Positions 1 to 13,375 of a stretch of DNA of 64,000 bases are shown piece by piece. The notes under the pieces are model-generated. The model saw nothing but the letters and a program-made list of their open reading frames with translations, was not told the DNA's origin and did no database searches. The DNA is taken from NCBI GenBank assembly GCA_024195265.1, contig JAJLRJ010000010.1, positions 18,234,193-18,298,192 on the forward strand, in the 5' to 3' direction. Each line of letters starts with the position of its first letter. Position 1 is the stretch's first letter. The position numbers and the translations under genes were made by a program. Origin of the DNA: Dendrophyllia cribrosa (lineage: Eukaryota; Cnidaria; Anthozoa; Scleractinia; Dendrophylliidae).

Positions 1-504
1 TATCAGCGAAATAATCAGTGGTGTGTCACTGACTGAAAGCTTGCTACATGAGAACGCTGATCACGCGTGATATTTGTATCAAACAAACAGCAAAAAAAAG
101 GCCTTGTATTAATCTGCCGATAAATGCAAACTCGCAGAAGGCCATCCACCCGTCTGAGAACATTTGCAGCTCACCTAGGATTTTTTTCTCCTTTTGTTGG
201 ATGACTACTAACAATACTGCAGCTTTAGAGGTTTTAAGTGATGAGCTTATCATAAAGTAAAAGAATGCATACAAAAAAGTCAATAGGTTAGTTCATGTAT
301 ATTACTTGGATTGAATTTTGTTGACTTATCAGAATGAACAGAAACTATGACATAATTTTGGTTTTGTAAGGCTAATGTTAGGCTAGATAATAAGGTCTGA
401 CTTATTTAAAATATGCAGTTGTCATCTTTTCAGACACTAAATACAATGTTAGACTTTGTAAGGCTAATAATAAGGTTTCTTTAAACATTGCACTATTGTC
501 TTGA
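1..504 (+). other. Intronic or upstream DNA, no gene seen
   Basis: No PDZ-like coding segment, RNA gene or clear element is visible. The 360-480 part has loosely repeated GGCTAATGTTAGGCTAG-like words that continue at 1400-1590 on the other side of the element at 513-1396, so that element appears to have landed inside them. Confidence 0.4.
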
Positions 505-512
505 CAAATAGT

Positions 513-1396
513 GGTAAAAGTGAAGAACAGCTCACCTCCACCGACTGTCGGCCAACTGTCGGCCGACAGATAACCAACAGTTTACCGACAGGTTACCAAC
601 AGTTTACCGACAGGTTACGGACAGGTTACCGACAGGTTACCGACAGTCGGCCAGAGAAAAAATACTTGACTGAAACCTACAACAAAACTCTCAGGAAAAT
701 AAATTAAAAGCAACAAAGTCTTTCCAAAAACTTACCGAAAGCGTAGAAAGCTTACCGTAAACACAGAAGTTCAAATTTTGAAAAAGAAAGGTACGACGTA
801 TAACCCCGAGTTTTGAAGTTCAAATTTTGAACGTAAGTCAGAGAATAGGCTCTACGAAAATGTTAGCTAGATAGCTTTGCTTGTATCCATCGATCGCAGC
901 TAAGTTCGTTGAGTCTTGGTAACCGTGCAAATTTTTTGAGCACATGGTTTTATTTAGCCTGGTTACAAAGGTTAACCAAGATGGCCGCTTGTTTACTCAC
1001 GGGGCAACAATCGTGGAACGAGAAAGAAAGTCTCAATGGGAATTATGCTTAAGAAACTAGAAGGGTATGTGTTTAAGATTTATTTATATTATGTAAATCT
1101 CGATGTATTCATTACAATTTCAACCGACAGTCTACCGACAACTTACCGACAGATTACCAACAGTCGGCCGACAGGTTACCGACAGTCGGCCGTTTGTCGG
1201 CCGACAAATGGTTACCACTATGGAAAAAACTGTCGGCCGACTGTCGGCCAACTGTCGACCGACTGTTGGCCGACTGTCGGCCGACTGTCGGCTAACTGTC
1301 GGCCGACTGTTGACCGACTGTCGGCCGATTGTCGGCCAACAGTCGGCCGACAGTTGGCCGACAGTCGGTGGAGGTGAGTTGTTCTTCACTTTTACC
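513..1396. mobile_element. Non-autonomous DNA transposon with 11-bp palindromic arrays (copy A)
   Basis: The 884-bp element is flanked by a perfect 8-bp duplication CAAATAGT (505-512 and 1397-1404). The ends are inverted: GGTAAAAGTGAAGAACAGCT at the left and its near complement at the right, followed by CACCTCCACCGACTGTCGG. Inside each end are arrays of an 11-bp unit (types ccgactgtcgg and ttaccgacagg), at 536-655 and 1119-1372. The unique middle contains a core in minus orientation (about 837-1000) that recurs in other families here. The 8-bp duplication suggests the hAT superfamily (inference). There is no transposase; open frames through the arrays are repeat artefacts. Confidence 0.9.
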
Positions 1397-1404
1397 CAAA
1401 TAGT

Positions 1405-2355
1405 TGGCCTTGTCAGGTTATTATTAAGTCTAACTTTTACCAGAACTAAACCTAATTATTTTAAGGTTTGACTTGTTTAACCTAACAAATTCAGTGTTAG
1501 GCTTTTGTTAGGTTTGTTTAAGGTCTCTGTACACTAAATCAGGCTATGATTAGGCCTGAATTTGGCTTTGTTAGGCCAGATATTTTCGTACGTGTACCAT
1601 GTCAAAACTGTTCTGACAATGTTATCAATTGACTTTCTATCCACCTTTACTGGTGTTGAGTCAGCTGCCTGCTTTAGCAACCTTAATTGTAGGTTGGTTT
1701 AATGGAGGACTGATTTAAGAGCATTTGCTAATGTGAATCCCTACTGCACAAGCAATTCATGTTGCAATGCCACGTCATGATAAAAAAAAATTGTTATGTG
1801 GTGAGCACATGTGATAAGGAGTAATCTAAACCTGTCAAAGGGGCTACTGTACATGTATGTCACCATTTTTAGTGTTACTTTAAAATGTCAAAAGACATAT
1901 TTTTATCAGTGGAAACCAAAACGTAATGGTCCAGTTTTGTTTCAAATTATTGTACTAGACAGTGCCAGCTCTGACTTTGAACATTATTTTATAACTTGAG
2001 AAGCATTTATTAGTTTCTTGTTGATCTGGACATCTCCAGATAGCATAGAGATTTAATTTTTTTTTTTGAATTTTCTGCTTAAATACATGTATCTTTACTG
2101 TTAGTAGTACATTTTACAATTTAAGATCATTTAGCTTGTTTCTTTTGCCTTTGAATAATTTTGACCCAATTTTGACACTTTTCTAATTAAAATGATGATG
2201 CATTGCAATTCCTGCGTCATATGACATCATGTCATGTGACCTACATCAACTTTGATAGTTTTGGACTTACTATAAACTCTCCAAGTTTCATAGCCTTATG
2301 GTGGAGGGAGGGGGTCCTGTCCTTTATTCTAACATTACTTTATTTCTGTTTACAG
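1405..2355 (+). other. Intronic DNA without recognised features
   Basis: AT-rich intronic sequence with short Ala-like homopolymer A and T runs. No inverted-repeat element or coding similarity was seen, and short open frames here carry no motif. Confidence 0.4.
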
Positions 2356-2390
2356 CAGAGAGACATGGATCTACATCACCACCTGCAATT
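2356..2390 (+). CDS. ARHGEF12: RhoGEF exon 1 in window: post-PDZ linker
   Basis: This short exon lies between a tttacag acceptor and a gtgagt donor and reads ERHGSTSPPAI after a 2-base partial codon. Its Gly/Ser/Pro-rich sequence sits where LARG has the segment just after its PDZ domain. The next exon follows in phase 0. It is the least distinctive exon on sequence alone; support comes from splice signals, phase and position. Confidence 0.6.
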
Positions 2391-2766
2391 GTGAGTTGAC
2401 TGTACAGTTTGTTTAGTCATAGCATTAATAACCTGCTCTTAGCCCATTAATAACCGGGCTATTTTTCAATTTTAGCAATTTTCACTTTCACCGGAAGTAA
2501 AATTGTACTTGATTCAGCTCCGCATAGCAACCACATTACTTAGCAAGGGAATAGTGTAATGGGCCCTTAAGCACTCCATTCAAGTTGGCACCTCCAAGAA
2601 AGAAAATTGGTAATTATAAAAACATTACGATGCCACAAACAAAGCTACTGGGACAAAATAGAACAAGGAAGTAGCTGAAGCCTGATTAATGTCTAATACA
2701 CTTCTTAAGTTATCACTACTTGATTTTGAGGTATGTAAATATGATTTTATTATTGATATCAATCAG

Positions 2767-2844
2767 ATACCAAAAGATCCAGTTAAGGACGAGAGAACAA
2801 TAACCATTCAAAGAGTACTAGATCAGGAAAAGCAGTTTTACAAG
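2767..2844 (+). CDS. ARHGEF12: RhoGEF exon 2: start of coiled coil
   Basis: A 78-bp phase 0-0 exon with an aatcag acceptor and an AAG|gtgagg donor. It encodes 26 residues ending in ITIQRVLDQEKQFYK, which parallels the post-PDZ helix of LARG with its heptad-like hydrophobic positions. The ATG codons just upstream of 2767 are intronic and are not a start. Confidence 0.8.
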
Positions 2845-3245
2845 GTGAGGAGACTGAAAAAAAACAATTTGATTGAAAAAATCTACTTGACATCCTGATA
2901 TATTGACATGAATATCATTAAAACAATTTATTTATTTTTTTATTTTTTTTTTATCCTTTGGGGGGCTCTTTCAAAGAACACAAAATGTTGAAATTGAAAA
3001 ATATAACATCATTTTTAACAATTTAAACATGAAAGTAAGTTTGATTATTAATTTCTTTTGTGAAACCAAAAGCTAGTAGTGTGTAAAGTTTGCATTATTT
3101 TCTTGAACTGAGACCATTCTATTCCTTGAGAGCTCTACTACATGTATCTCTTTGTAGTTAGCATTTTAGTAATCATTTAAATTATCACCTTTTGAGTAAT
3201 GGGGCCAGTTATTTATGGATGCAATATGTGGTTATATATTTGAAG

Positions 3246-3296
3246 AAAACAAAGGAGGATTACATGAGAAAGCCATCCGACAAGCTTCAGAAAGAG
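3246..3296 (+). CDS. ARHGEF12: RhoGEF exon 3: coiled coil continued
   Basis: A 51-bp phase 0-0 exon. It encodes KTKEDYMRKPSDKLQKE, matching the LARG segment containing EDYNRTP in the same helical stretch. The donor is GAG|gtacac. The acceptor is taken as gaag before AAA; an alternative AG at 3253-3254 would shorten the exon by 9 bases without changing the frame. Confidence 0.78.
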
Positions 3297-3438
3297 GTAC
3301 ACCAATTCTATTTACAGCTTTTAATTACTGATAACAAAAACATACACAACTACTAAACATAACTAAATAGAATTCAATTTTATCTCTTGATGAGAATTTC
3401 TTTTGCTTATAAAGTGATAATTAACTTTTATATTTCAG

Positions 3439-3504
3439 CTGGCAGAGTCAACAACTCGAATCAAAGCCTTTGATGCAGAACTCAAAGCTTTATGTGAGTC
3501 TCAG
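3439..3504 (+). CDS. ARHGEF12: RhoGEF exon 4: end of coiled coil
   Basis: A 66-bp phase 0-0 exon with a tatttcag acceptor and a CAG|gtaaca donor. The 22 residues include LAESTTRIKAFDAELKAL, a charged amphipathic helix consistent with the coiled coil that follows PDZ in this family. The next exon is 9.5 kb away because the large fold-back element occupies the intron. Confidence 0.83.
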
Positions 3505-5029
3505 GTAACAAAAAATCAGCTTCATTTTCCTACAGTTAAAAAGTGAAAATTGATATTTAACAGGGTTGGAGTCTTCTGTAAATCCTCTAGTAGGCCCCTC
3601 AAGGGGCTTCTACGAAGGGGGTTATTTCATTCTATTACAAAATGACAGCACAAAAAAAATAATATATAAAAAATAATATTTTGATCAATAAAGTGTTCTG
3701 TTCATGTTTGTTTATGATTTCTTACTTGAGTTACTCAAGTGATAGAATTTTTTCCCAAGCTCAGTTCCTTTTTCAACAAAGGGGAAAAAAGGAGGGCTAG
3801 CGACTACATGCAGGCTAATGTGTAATGTATGTGAAGCATAATTTCCCAGATTAATTGGTACAAATGTACTGGTAATACTGTTGCTTATTGTTTTATTTGT
3901 TGGTATAAGAGGGAGTGTGTTTATTATAGAAACAAGACCTAATAGAGGGGTTATGAACAGGTGTCAGATTGTTTCCAGACAGTCAAATTGTTTCCGGACA
4001 CCAAAATTGACAGGTTAATAAACTAATAAAAATTATTGCCTGTTTTTTCAGTCTATTAAAGTGGTTTCACATGGCAAATTAGTTTATTATATACTAAAAA
4101 TATGCTATTTTCCATTTATTAAGTGGGAAATGTGGTATTTTTAGTTAATTAGACATGCAACTTTAGTTTATTAAACAGGAAATTTCCATCTATTAAATGA
4201 ATGTTGCTATGGTTTTAGTTTATTAACTGAAAGTGTCAAGAAAGTTTGCAAACAAGAATTTTCTATGTTCAGCCGCCATTACCGAAAAAAATATTCAGGG
4301 CGAAAACAAAATAACTGTGGTATATTCTGTGAAAAAAACTTTATAACAGAAATGATGTCTGCTAAATCCTTCCAATAAGCGGAAGTTAACCACATAAATT
4401 TTGTTTTAGCGACAGACATTTTACAAAAATCATACTTCGAGGCGCGATCGATGGGAGCCGAGAACGCGAACTGCTCCTTCGATGTTCATCAAGCTTAATT
4501 ATACAAAAGTGACCTCCTTTCATTCAAATTCTACCATGAAGAGAGAATAATTTTTCCATTCAATGAGATTATAAAAGCCTGTTTAAAGAGAATGAATTAA
4601 ATCAGAATTTTGTTGAAAATCTATTTCTGCAGACGAAAAGAAATATTGAACAACAGCGCGGCCATCGCAATTCACGCAGAAAATTTGCGATCCAGTTTCG
4701 CGTAAATTTTGAAAATAAAAAGTCAAAATATGGGCTTAGTCGTTTCCAAGCAAAGGCTCTTAACTTTATTTTATAAATATTGTACACATGCAAACATTTA
4801 TCAGCTTTGGCTTTCTCGCAGTGTGCGAATACGGCCACTTTTTTTCCATTATTTTCATTGTAATCAGGTTATCTTGGCTTACAAAGAACCGAGTAATGTT
4901 AATTTTCACTTTCAGTTGCGATAAGAATGCCAAAATATGGCTTTTTCTTTAAATATTGTGGACAATTTGTCCGTAAATATACGGTTGATTCGATGCAAGC
5001 TATTCGCAGTTTTAGTCTATTAAACAACA

Positions 5030-5480
5030 ATGACAACTAACAAGTACGTTTGCTGTGAATCACGCCGCCAGACTAAGCAAAGAACGTACGCACTTTTGTT
5101 GTATTAAACAGAAATGACAACTTACAATTTGTCTGTCAACATACGGTCGATTCGATGCAAGCTACGCACTTTTAGGTTACTACTACTACTACTTTTAGTT
5201 TATTAAACAGAAATGACAACTTAGAATTTGTCTGTCAACATACGGTCGATTCGATGCAATTTTTTTATTATGCACTTATGGTTTATGATCGTTTAAACAA
5301 CAGCGACAATTTACAAATGGTCCCCCGAATATTTGTTGTGATCCACGCCGCCAAACTTATCAGCTAAGCACTCAGGTTTTATTTAACAACAATGACAACT
5401 TACAAATGGTCCCACGTACGTTTGTTGTTTAAAATATTCACGCCGCCAAAATCAAAGCTACGCACTTTCAGCTTTAGACA
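5030..5480. repeat. Sub-repeats of about 100 bp in the fold-back arm
   Basis: Four to five diverged units each carry the words GTTTATTAAACARMAATGACAACTT-like, TTTGTCTGTCAACATACGG and TCGATTCGATGCAAGC, plus CACGCCGCCAAA. The same unit recurs at about 7530-7800 in this arm and, inverted, at 9130-9440 and 11480-11960 in the other arm. Confidence 0.7.
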
Positions 5481-5923
5481 ATTCACAAGCGAAATGAACA
5501 ACTCATCGCGACGAAATGACGCCATCAATTTTCTGTCAAAACATTTCCAGACTTTCTAGTTTTTAGGTCTTTTGGTGTGTAAAAATGGATTGCCACTCTA
5601 ACTGTTTGAAAAGTTGGAAAGGCATCTTTCCCTGGCAAGGGTGAGTTTTTCATGGAAGACGTTCTGTTTGTAATTTGATCTGACAATGCAAATCTCAGTG
5701 ACTGTGCAAATTTGGGTCGGTAATGAATTCGGCTGATAAACGTAGACTCAGTACCGAAACATTATTTATTTGACAAACCTACTCTTAACAAGCCGTAAAA
5801 ACTTTGCCTTTTTAACATGAATCGAACACACAGACGACCGGGCAAACTTTGCAAAACTGCATGACAATAATGCGAGTCTTAAATTAAAGTAATTACACAC
5901 TTCAACTTATAAACAAGAAAGAT

Positions 5924-6234
<311 letters not shown>

Positions 6235-8641
6235 TGCCCCTAAAACCTTCAAAGAAGTTTATCAGACAAAAATTTTCAATACACTCGGGCGAATAAAAAA
6301 CCTTTCATTATCGTTAAATGAAATGAAGAGCAGCTTGCCGTTTTGGAAAGCTTTTTTTCGTTTGAGGTGGAAAGTTTTTCATTGAAAGAGATTTGCACCA
6401 TGTAACTTAATTCAGGATCTCCGGCCCACCCAACAACTGCAGTTGACCGCTACACAAAACACGCACAAACGATTTTTCAGTCTCCGACCGGAGAAATACG
6501 AAAAACTATTCAAGACTATCATTTTTTAATGCAAATGACAGGAATAGACCAAGCTCATTTCATTCAGCCCTGCGCGAATACAACATGAACAAACTTCGTG
6601 CCGTTCGGGGACTAATCATTAGCGCCAAAGTTGTGTTTTCGCGGGAAAAAAGCTGGTGTCTGAAGGCATGAAAAGAATTCAAAACAGCAGTGAAAGATAT
6701 AAAATACCACACTGAACGTTAAATATGTTTATAAGCTAATTTTATTAACAGAAATGAAATGAGCTTACCTCAGCACAGTTGACAAATTTTCCTAGTGTTA
6801 CGTTACAACAAATCCGCTTCGGTAGTCTATTTCACTCACTGAACTTCTTCAATTCCGGACTTGTGGTATAATAAAAAAACTTCCATCAATGATTTGTTTT
6901 GTAATTATGTTGTAACAGCTTCGTCGTGATATAAAAAGGGAAAATTCCTGCACTTGCTGAGCCAAGAGTCCACGTGCAAAGTCCAGTAATACTCCATATT
7001 TTTATGCGGGAGAATTGTAGACACAATTATTATCTAAACGGTTTTCGATAGCATTAACACTTCCTGTACAAACATTGTTCTTTAAACCATCGATCCAGAT
7101 CGTGTGCCAAAGCATTTGTAGTGAGTGTTGAAATTAAAAGCTGTCCCGAAATAGTTCCCAAACAGGCAAATCCATCGACCTGCAATACGACGTGTAGAGC
7201 CGTATCGAAAGTTAACGCAAATTTGGAGCTTTCGGTCAGTGTGTCAGTTCTGACAGTGTGTCAGTCACAAATCATGAGCATGTTGTGGGTATGTTTGCAA
7301 CCTTACCGACCAATCGGCGTGTTAACTGTCAATCTGAGTGTCAGTCATGATGGAGTGAAACGCTCTTTTACTCGTGACTGACACACTGAGGTCTAATCCC
7401 GTACAGTACACTTGTTATATTTTATCAAAGTCGTTCGCTTCTCGCTTCCGGTTCCGGTCGGACAAAGTCATTTCCTTCTCGCTTCCGGTCCCGTTCCAGG
7501 AGAAGCGCTCGGAGCGCGACTTGAGGGACGTTCGTTGTGAATCACGCCGCCAAACTCAGCTAGTACGTAAGCACTTTAGTGTAATAAACAGAAATGACAA
7601 CATACAATTTGTCTGTCAACATACGGTCGATTCGATGCATTTTTCTTATGCACTTAATAGTTTATTAAACAACAATGACAACTTTAATACAAATCGTCCC
7701 ACATACCTATGTTGTGATTCACGCCGCCAAACTCAAAGCTACGTCGCACATTTAGTTTTATTATTAGACAACTTACAATTCAAGCAAGCGAAATAAACAA
7801 CTCATCGCAACAAACTGACGCCGTGAATTTTCTATCAAAACATTTCCAGACTTTCTTGTTTTGAGTATTTTTGGCGTGTAGAATGGGATTCTCATTAGAA
7901 ATTTAAAAACTGTTTGAAAAGTTGGAAGGCTATTTCTTTCCCTGGTAATGGTAAGTTTTCATGGAAGATTTCTGTTGTAATTTGATCCCACAACGCAAAT
8001 CTCAGTGACTGCAAATTTCGGTCAGTAGGGACGGACCATTTAATTTTTGTTTGGGGTGGGGGGTGGTTGGGCAATTACCAAAAAAAATTCCTCCAGAAGA
8101 AATGTAAGAAAAAAAATTGTGCACAAGAAAGCTCGTGAAAAAAAGATACTTATTTTGTTATTTTGGTAAAAAAAATTCTTGCAAATAGTGATGCTGGAAA
8201 AAAAATTCATACTCAGAAGAAATTGCCCCCCCCCCCCCCCCCACAGACACTCCTTCACTCCATCAGCGAATGATGCGAACACTGCAATTATTTTGGCCGT
8301 GAATTGTAAGTTGCCATGCTTTTATCGTTCGACAATCACGGTTAAAAATGAATAAAGTCATATTGTCGATTCTTGACAAAAATGAAGGGTTTTTTATTCG
8401 CCCGAGTCCATTGAAAATTCTTGTCTAATAAACTTCTTTGAAGGTTTTAGGAGCAAAACCCCTCATCTTTCTTGTTTATAACCTTAAGCTGAAGTGTGTT
8501 AATTTATGACTCGCATATTGTATATTTATATACTCGCATATTGTTGTCTTGCAGTTTTGCAAAGTTTGGCCGGTCGTCTGTGTGTTCGATTCTGAGTCGA
8601 ATCATATGACATATGAAAAAGTCAAAATGGCCTAATAGTCT

Positions 8642-8881
8642 GAGGCCCCGTTTCATGGGTCCGGACAAATTTTTGCACGGACGAATTTTGTTCCTAGACC
8701 ACGTGTTTACATGGATCCATGCAAATTCTGTTACAGATTGCAGTGGTGTTTACACGGAAACTTGCACACTTAGCCGTTCAAAAATTCGTCCAGTTCCGCC
8801 GGTCCCGTGTAAACGCAAGGTGGAACCGTGCAAGTTTTTGTCCGTACAAAAATTTGTCCGGACCCGTGTAAACGGGGCCTG
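8642..8881. mobile_element. hAT-type MITE (AGGCCCCGTTT ends) in the fold-back spacer
   Basis: A 240-bp element with inverted ends AGGCCCCGTTT...AAACGGGGCCTG and inner words GGTCCGGACAAATTTTTG and CAAAAATTTGTCCGGACC. It is flanked by AGTCT on both sides (8637-8641 and 8882-8886), a 5-bp duplication. It carries no coding capacity. Confidence 0.82.
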
Positions 8882-11800
8882 AGTCTTTGTTTATCAGCCA
8901 AATTCATTACCGACCCAAATTTACGCAGTCACTGAGATTTGCGTTGTCGGATCAAACAGAAATCTTCCATGAAAACTCACTATTGCCAGGGAAAGAGCCT
9001 TTCCAACTTTTCAAACAGTTCTAGATTTCTAATGGGAATCCTATTTCACATACCAAAAAAGACATCAACTAGAAAGTCTGGAAATGTTTTGATAGAAAAT
9101 TCATGGCGTCAGTTTGTTGCGATGAGTTGTTTATTTCGCTTACATGAATTGTGAGTTGTTTAATAAAACTAAAAGTGCGACGTAACTTGAGTTTGGCGGC
9201 GTGAATCACAACATACGTACGTGGGACGATTTGTAAGTTGTCATTGTTGTTTAATAAACTATTACGTGCGTAAGAAAAATGCATCGAATCGACCGTATGT
9301 TAACAGACAAATTGTAAGTTGTCGTCATTTTTTTTTTAATAAACTAAAAGTGCGTAGCTTGCATCGAATCGACTGTATGCTGACAGACAAATTGTATGTT
9401 GTCATTTCTGTTTAATACACTAAAGTGCTTACGTACTAGCTGAGTTTGGCGGCGTGATTCACATCCAACGTCCCTCAAGTTGCGCTCCGAGCGCTTCTCC
9501 TAGAACGGAACCGGAAGCGAGAAGGAAATGACTTTGTCCGACCGGAACCGGAAGCGAGAAGCGAACAACTTTGATAAAATATAACAAGTGTACTGTATGG
9601 GGTTAGACCTCAGTGTGTCAGTCACGAGTAAAAGAGCGTTTCACTCCATCATGACTGACACTCAGATTGACAGTTAACACGCTGATTGGTCGGTAAGGTT
9701 GCAAACATACCCACAACGTGCTCATGATTTGTGACTGACACACTGTCAGAACTGACCGAAAGCTCCAAATTTGCGTTAACCTGCAATACGGCTCTACACG
9801 TCGTTTTGCAGGTCGATGGATTTGCTTGTTTGGGAACTATTTCGGGACAGCTTTTAATTTCAACACTCACTACAAATGCTTTGGCAGACGATCTGAATCG
9901 ATGGTTTAAAGAACAATGTTTGTACAGGAAGTGTTAATGCTATCGAAAACCGTTTAGATAATAATAATGAAGGGGTGCCTGGAAAAAAGCCCTGAGTGAC
10001 TTCTGATAAACTGCTAGATTCTCATTCCAAATTGCATTGTATACCCTTGTGAAACACAGGGAGAATTTCATGTTACATCAAAAGTCACTTAGGGCCTTAT
10101 TCCGCGCACCCCTTGTGTCTACAATTCTCCCGCATAAAAATATGGAGTATTACTGGACCTTGCACGTGGACTCTTGGCTCAGCAAGTACAGAAATTTTCC
10201 CTTTTTTATATCACGACGAAGCTGTTACAACATAATTACAAAACAATTCATTGATGGAAGTTTTTTTATAATACCACAAGACCGGAATTGAAGAAGTTCA
10301 GTGAGTGAAATAGACTACCGAAGCGGATTTGTTGTAACGTAACACTAGGAAAATTTGTCAACTGTGCTGAGGTAAGCTCATTTTATTTCTGTTAATAAAA
10401 TTAGCTTATAAACATATTTAACATTGAGTGTGGTATTTTATATCTTTCATTGCTGTTTTGAATTCTTGTCATGCCTTCAGACACCAGCTTTTTTCTCGCA
10501 AAAACAGAACTTTGGCGCTAATGATTAGTCCGCGAACGGCGCAAAGTTTGTTCATGCTGTATTCGCGCAGGGCTGAATGAAATAAGCTTGGTCTATTACT
10601 GTCATTTGCATTTAAAAATGATAGTCTTGAATACTTTTTCGTATTTCTCCAGTCGGAGACTGAAAAATCGTTTGTGCGTGTTTTGTGTAGCGGTCAACTG
10701 CAATTGTTGGGTGGTCCGGAGATCCTGAATTGAGTTACATGGTGCAAATCTCTTTCAATGAAAAACTTTCCACGTCATACGAAAAAAAGCTTTCCAAAAT
10801 GGCAAGCTGCTCTTTATTTCTATCGGAAATCATATTTTCAACGAATGATGCGAACACTGCAGTTATTTTGACCACGAATTGTAAGTTGCCTTGGTTTTAT
10901 CATTCGATCATCACAGTGTGTTTTTATCTCGTAATTGACAAGGGAAAAATGAATAGTCGTGTTGTCGATTCTTAACGATAATGAAGGGGTTTTTATTCGC
11001 CCGAGTGTATTGAGAATTCTTGTCTGATAAACTTCTTTGAAGGTTTTAGGGGCAAAACCCCTCATCTTTCTTGTTTATAAGTTGAAGTGTGTTACTTTAA
11101 TTTAAGACTGGCATTATTGTCATGAAGTTTTGCAAAGTTTGCCCAGTCGTCTGTGTGTTCGATTCATGTTGAAAAGGCAAACCGGCTTGTTAAGAGTAGG
11201 TTCGTCAAATAAATAATGTTTCGGTACTGAGTCTACGTTTATCAGCCGAATTTATTACCGACCCAAATTTGCACAGTCACTGAGATTTGCATTGTCGGAT
11301 CAAATTACAAACAGAACGTCTTCCGTGAAAAACTCACCCTTTCCAGAGAAAGAGCCTTTCCAACTTTTCAAACAGTTAAAGTGGCAATCCACTTTTACAC
11401 ACCAAAAGACCTAAAAACTAGAAAGTCTGGAAATGTTTTGACAGAAAATTGACGGCGGCATTTCATCACGATGAGTTGTTCATTTCGTTTGCATCAATTG
11501 TGAATTGTCTAAAGCTGAAAGTGCGTAGCTTTGATTTTGGCGGCGTGAATAACAACAAACGTACGTGGGACCATTTGTAAGTTGTCATTGTTGTTAAATA
11601 AAACCTGAGTGCTTAGCTAATAAGTTTGGCGGCGTGGATCACAACAAATATTCGGGGGACCATTTGTAAATTGTCGCTGTTGTTTAAATGATCATAAACC
11701 GTAAGTGCATAATAAAAAAATTGCATCGAATCGACCGTATGTTGACAGACAAATTCTAAGTTGTCATTACTGTTTAATAAACTAAAAGTACCTAAAAGTG

Positions 11801-13023
11801 CATAGCTTGCATCGAATCGACCGTATGTTGACAGACAAATTGTAAGTTGTCATTTCTGTTTAATACACTAAAAGTGCGTACATTCTTTGCTTAGTCTGGC
11901 GGCGTGATTCACAGCAAACGTATTGACTAAAACTGCGTATAGCTTGCATCGAATCGACCGTATATTTACGGACAAATTGTCCACAATATTTAAAGAAAAA
12001 GCCATATTTTGGCATTCTTATCGCAACTGAAAGTGAAAATTAACATTACTCGGTTCTTTGTAAGCCAAGATAACCTGATTACAATGAAAATAATGGAAAA
12101 AAAGTGGCCGTATTCGCACACTGCAAGAAAGCCGAAGCTGATAAATGTTTGCATGTGTACAATATTTACAAAATAAAGTTAAGAGCCTTTGCTTGGAAAC
12201 GACTAAGCCCATATTTTGACTTTTTATTCAAAATTTACGCGAAACTGGATCGCAAATTTTCCGCGTGAATTGCGATGGCCGCGCTGTTGTTCAATATTTC
12301 TTTTCGTCTGCAGAAATAGATTTTCAACAAAATTCTGATTTAATTCATTCTCTTTAAACAGGCCTTTATAATCTCGTTGAATGGAAAAATTATTCTCTCT
12401 TCATGGTAGAATTTGAATGAAAGGAGGTCACTTTTGTATAATTAAGCTTGGTGAACATCAAAGGAGCAGCTCGCGTTCTCGGCTCCCATCGATCGCGCCT
12501 CGAAGTATGATTTTTGTAAAATGTCTGTCGCTAAATCAAAATTTATGTGGTTAACTTCCCGCTTATTGGAAGGATTTAGCAGACATCATTTCTGTTATAA
12601 AGTTTTTTTCACAGAATATACCACAGTTATTTTGTTTTCGCCCTGAATATTTTTTTCGGTAATGGCGGCTGAACATAGAAAATTCTTGTTTGTAAACTTT
12701 CTTGACACTTTCAGTTAATAAACTAAAACCACAGCAACATTCGTTTAATAGATGGAAATTTCCTGTTTAATAAACTAAAGTTGCATGTCTAATTAACTAA
12801 AAATACCACATTTTCCACTTAATAAATGGAAAATAGCATATTTTTAGTAGAATATACTAATTTGCCATGTGAAACCACTTTAATAGACTGAAAAAACAGG
12901 CAATTAGTTTATTAACCTGTCAATTTTGCTGTCCGGAAACAATTTGACTGTCCGGAAACAATCTGACACCTGTTTATGGTAGTTACAATTTTTTCGTCAA
13001 ATTTTCTTTTGTCTATTCGGCAG

Positions 13024-13296
13024 CCACTGTCTTCTAACAATGGGCCATTCTCAGCACCCCCGGGTAAAACTGCCCCCGCATCAGCGTGGCAGTCAGCAAG
13101 CCGAATTCCAAACAGGTGTCATTCACTTCCAAGTGATGACAGCCCCAGTCCACCACTGGATCAAGATCCAAATGCACTGTATGACAACTACCCCCCAGCA
13201 GCTGTTACTGTAGATGAGACTGATGACCCACTGACACCATCCTCCCCACCTCTGCCCCCTGAAAGGAAGTTTCGTCCTACAGGTGACCAGCTTGTG
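13024..13296 (+). CDS. ARHGEF12: RhoGEF exon 5: Ser/Pro-rich linker
   Basis: A 273-bp phase 0-0 exon (91 residues) with a ttcggcag acceptor and a GTG|gtaagt donor. The composition is Pro, Ser and acidic, with segments such as RCHSLPSDDSPSPPLD and PSSPPLPPERKFRPTGDQL, typical of the disordered region between the coiled coil and RGSL. Pro-rich runs could bind SH3 or WW domains (inference). The acceptor begins only 46 bases after the right end of the 9-kb fold-back element. Confidence 0.85.
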
Positions 13297-13375
13297 GTAA
13301 GTACATGGACCTCTCAATACTTAGCAGTAAAAGTATTTTCTCAGCTCAAAAAAATGAGTGAAAAATGTAAAATTT

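Noticed and set aside
501..1471. RPTVGRQ-type repetitive open frames (also at 25898-26414)
   Set aside because: Both strands and several frames stay open because of the 11-bp transposon array; there is no conserved protein.
2689..2766. ATG at 2689 as a start for the RhoGEF
   Set aside because: The preceding stretch is intronic by splice signals, and the family has PDZ-coding sequence upstream.
7121..7796. Open frames in the fold-back arm as genes
   Set aside because: Mirror frames occur in the other arm on the opposite strand and no domain is recognisable.
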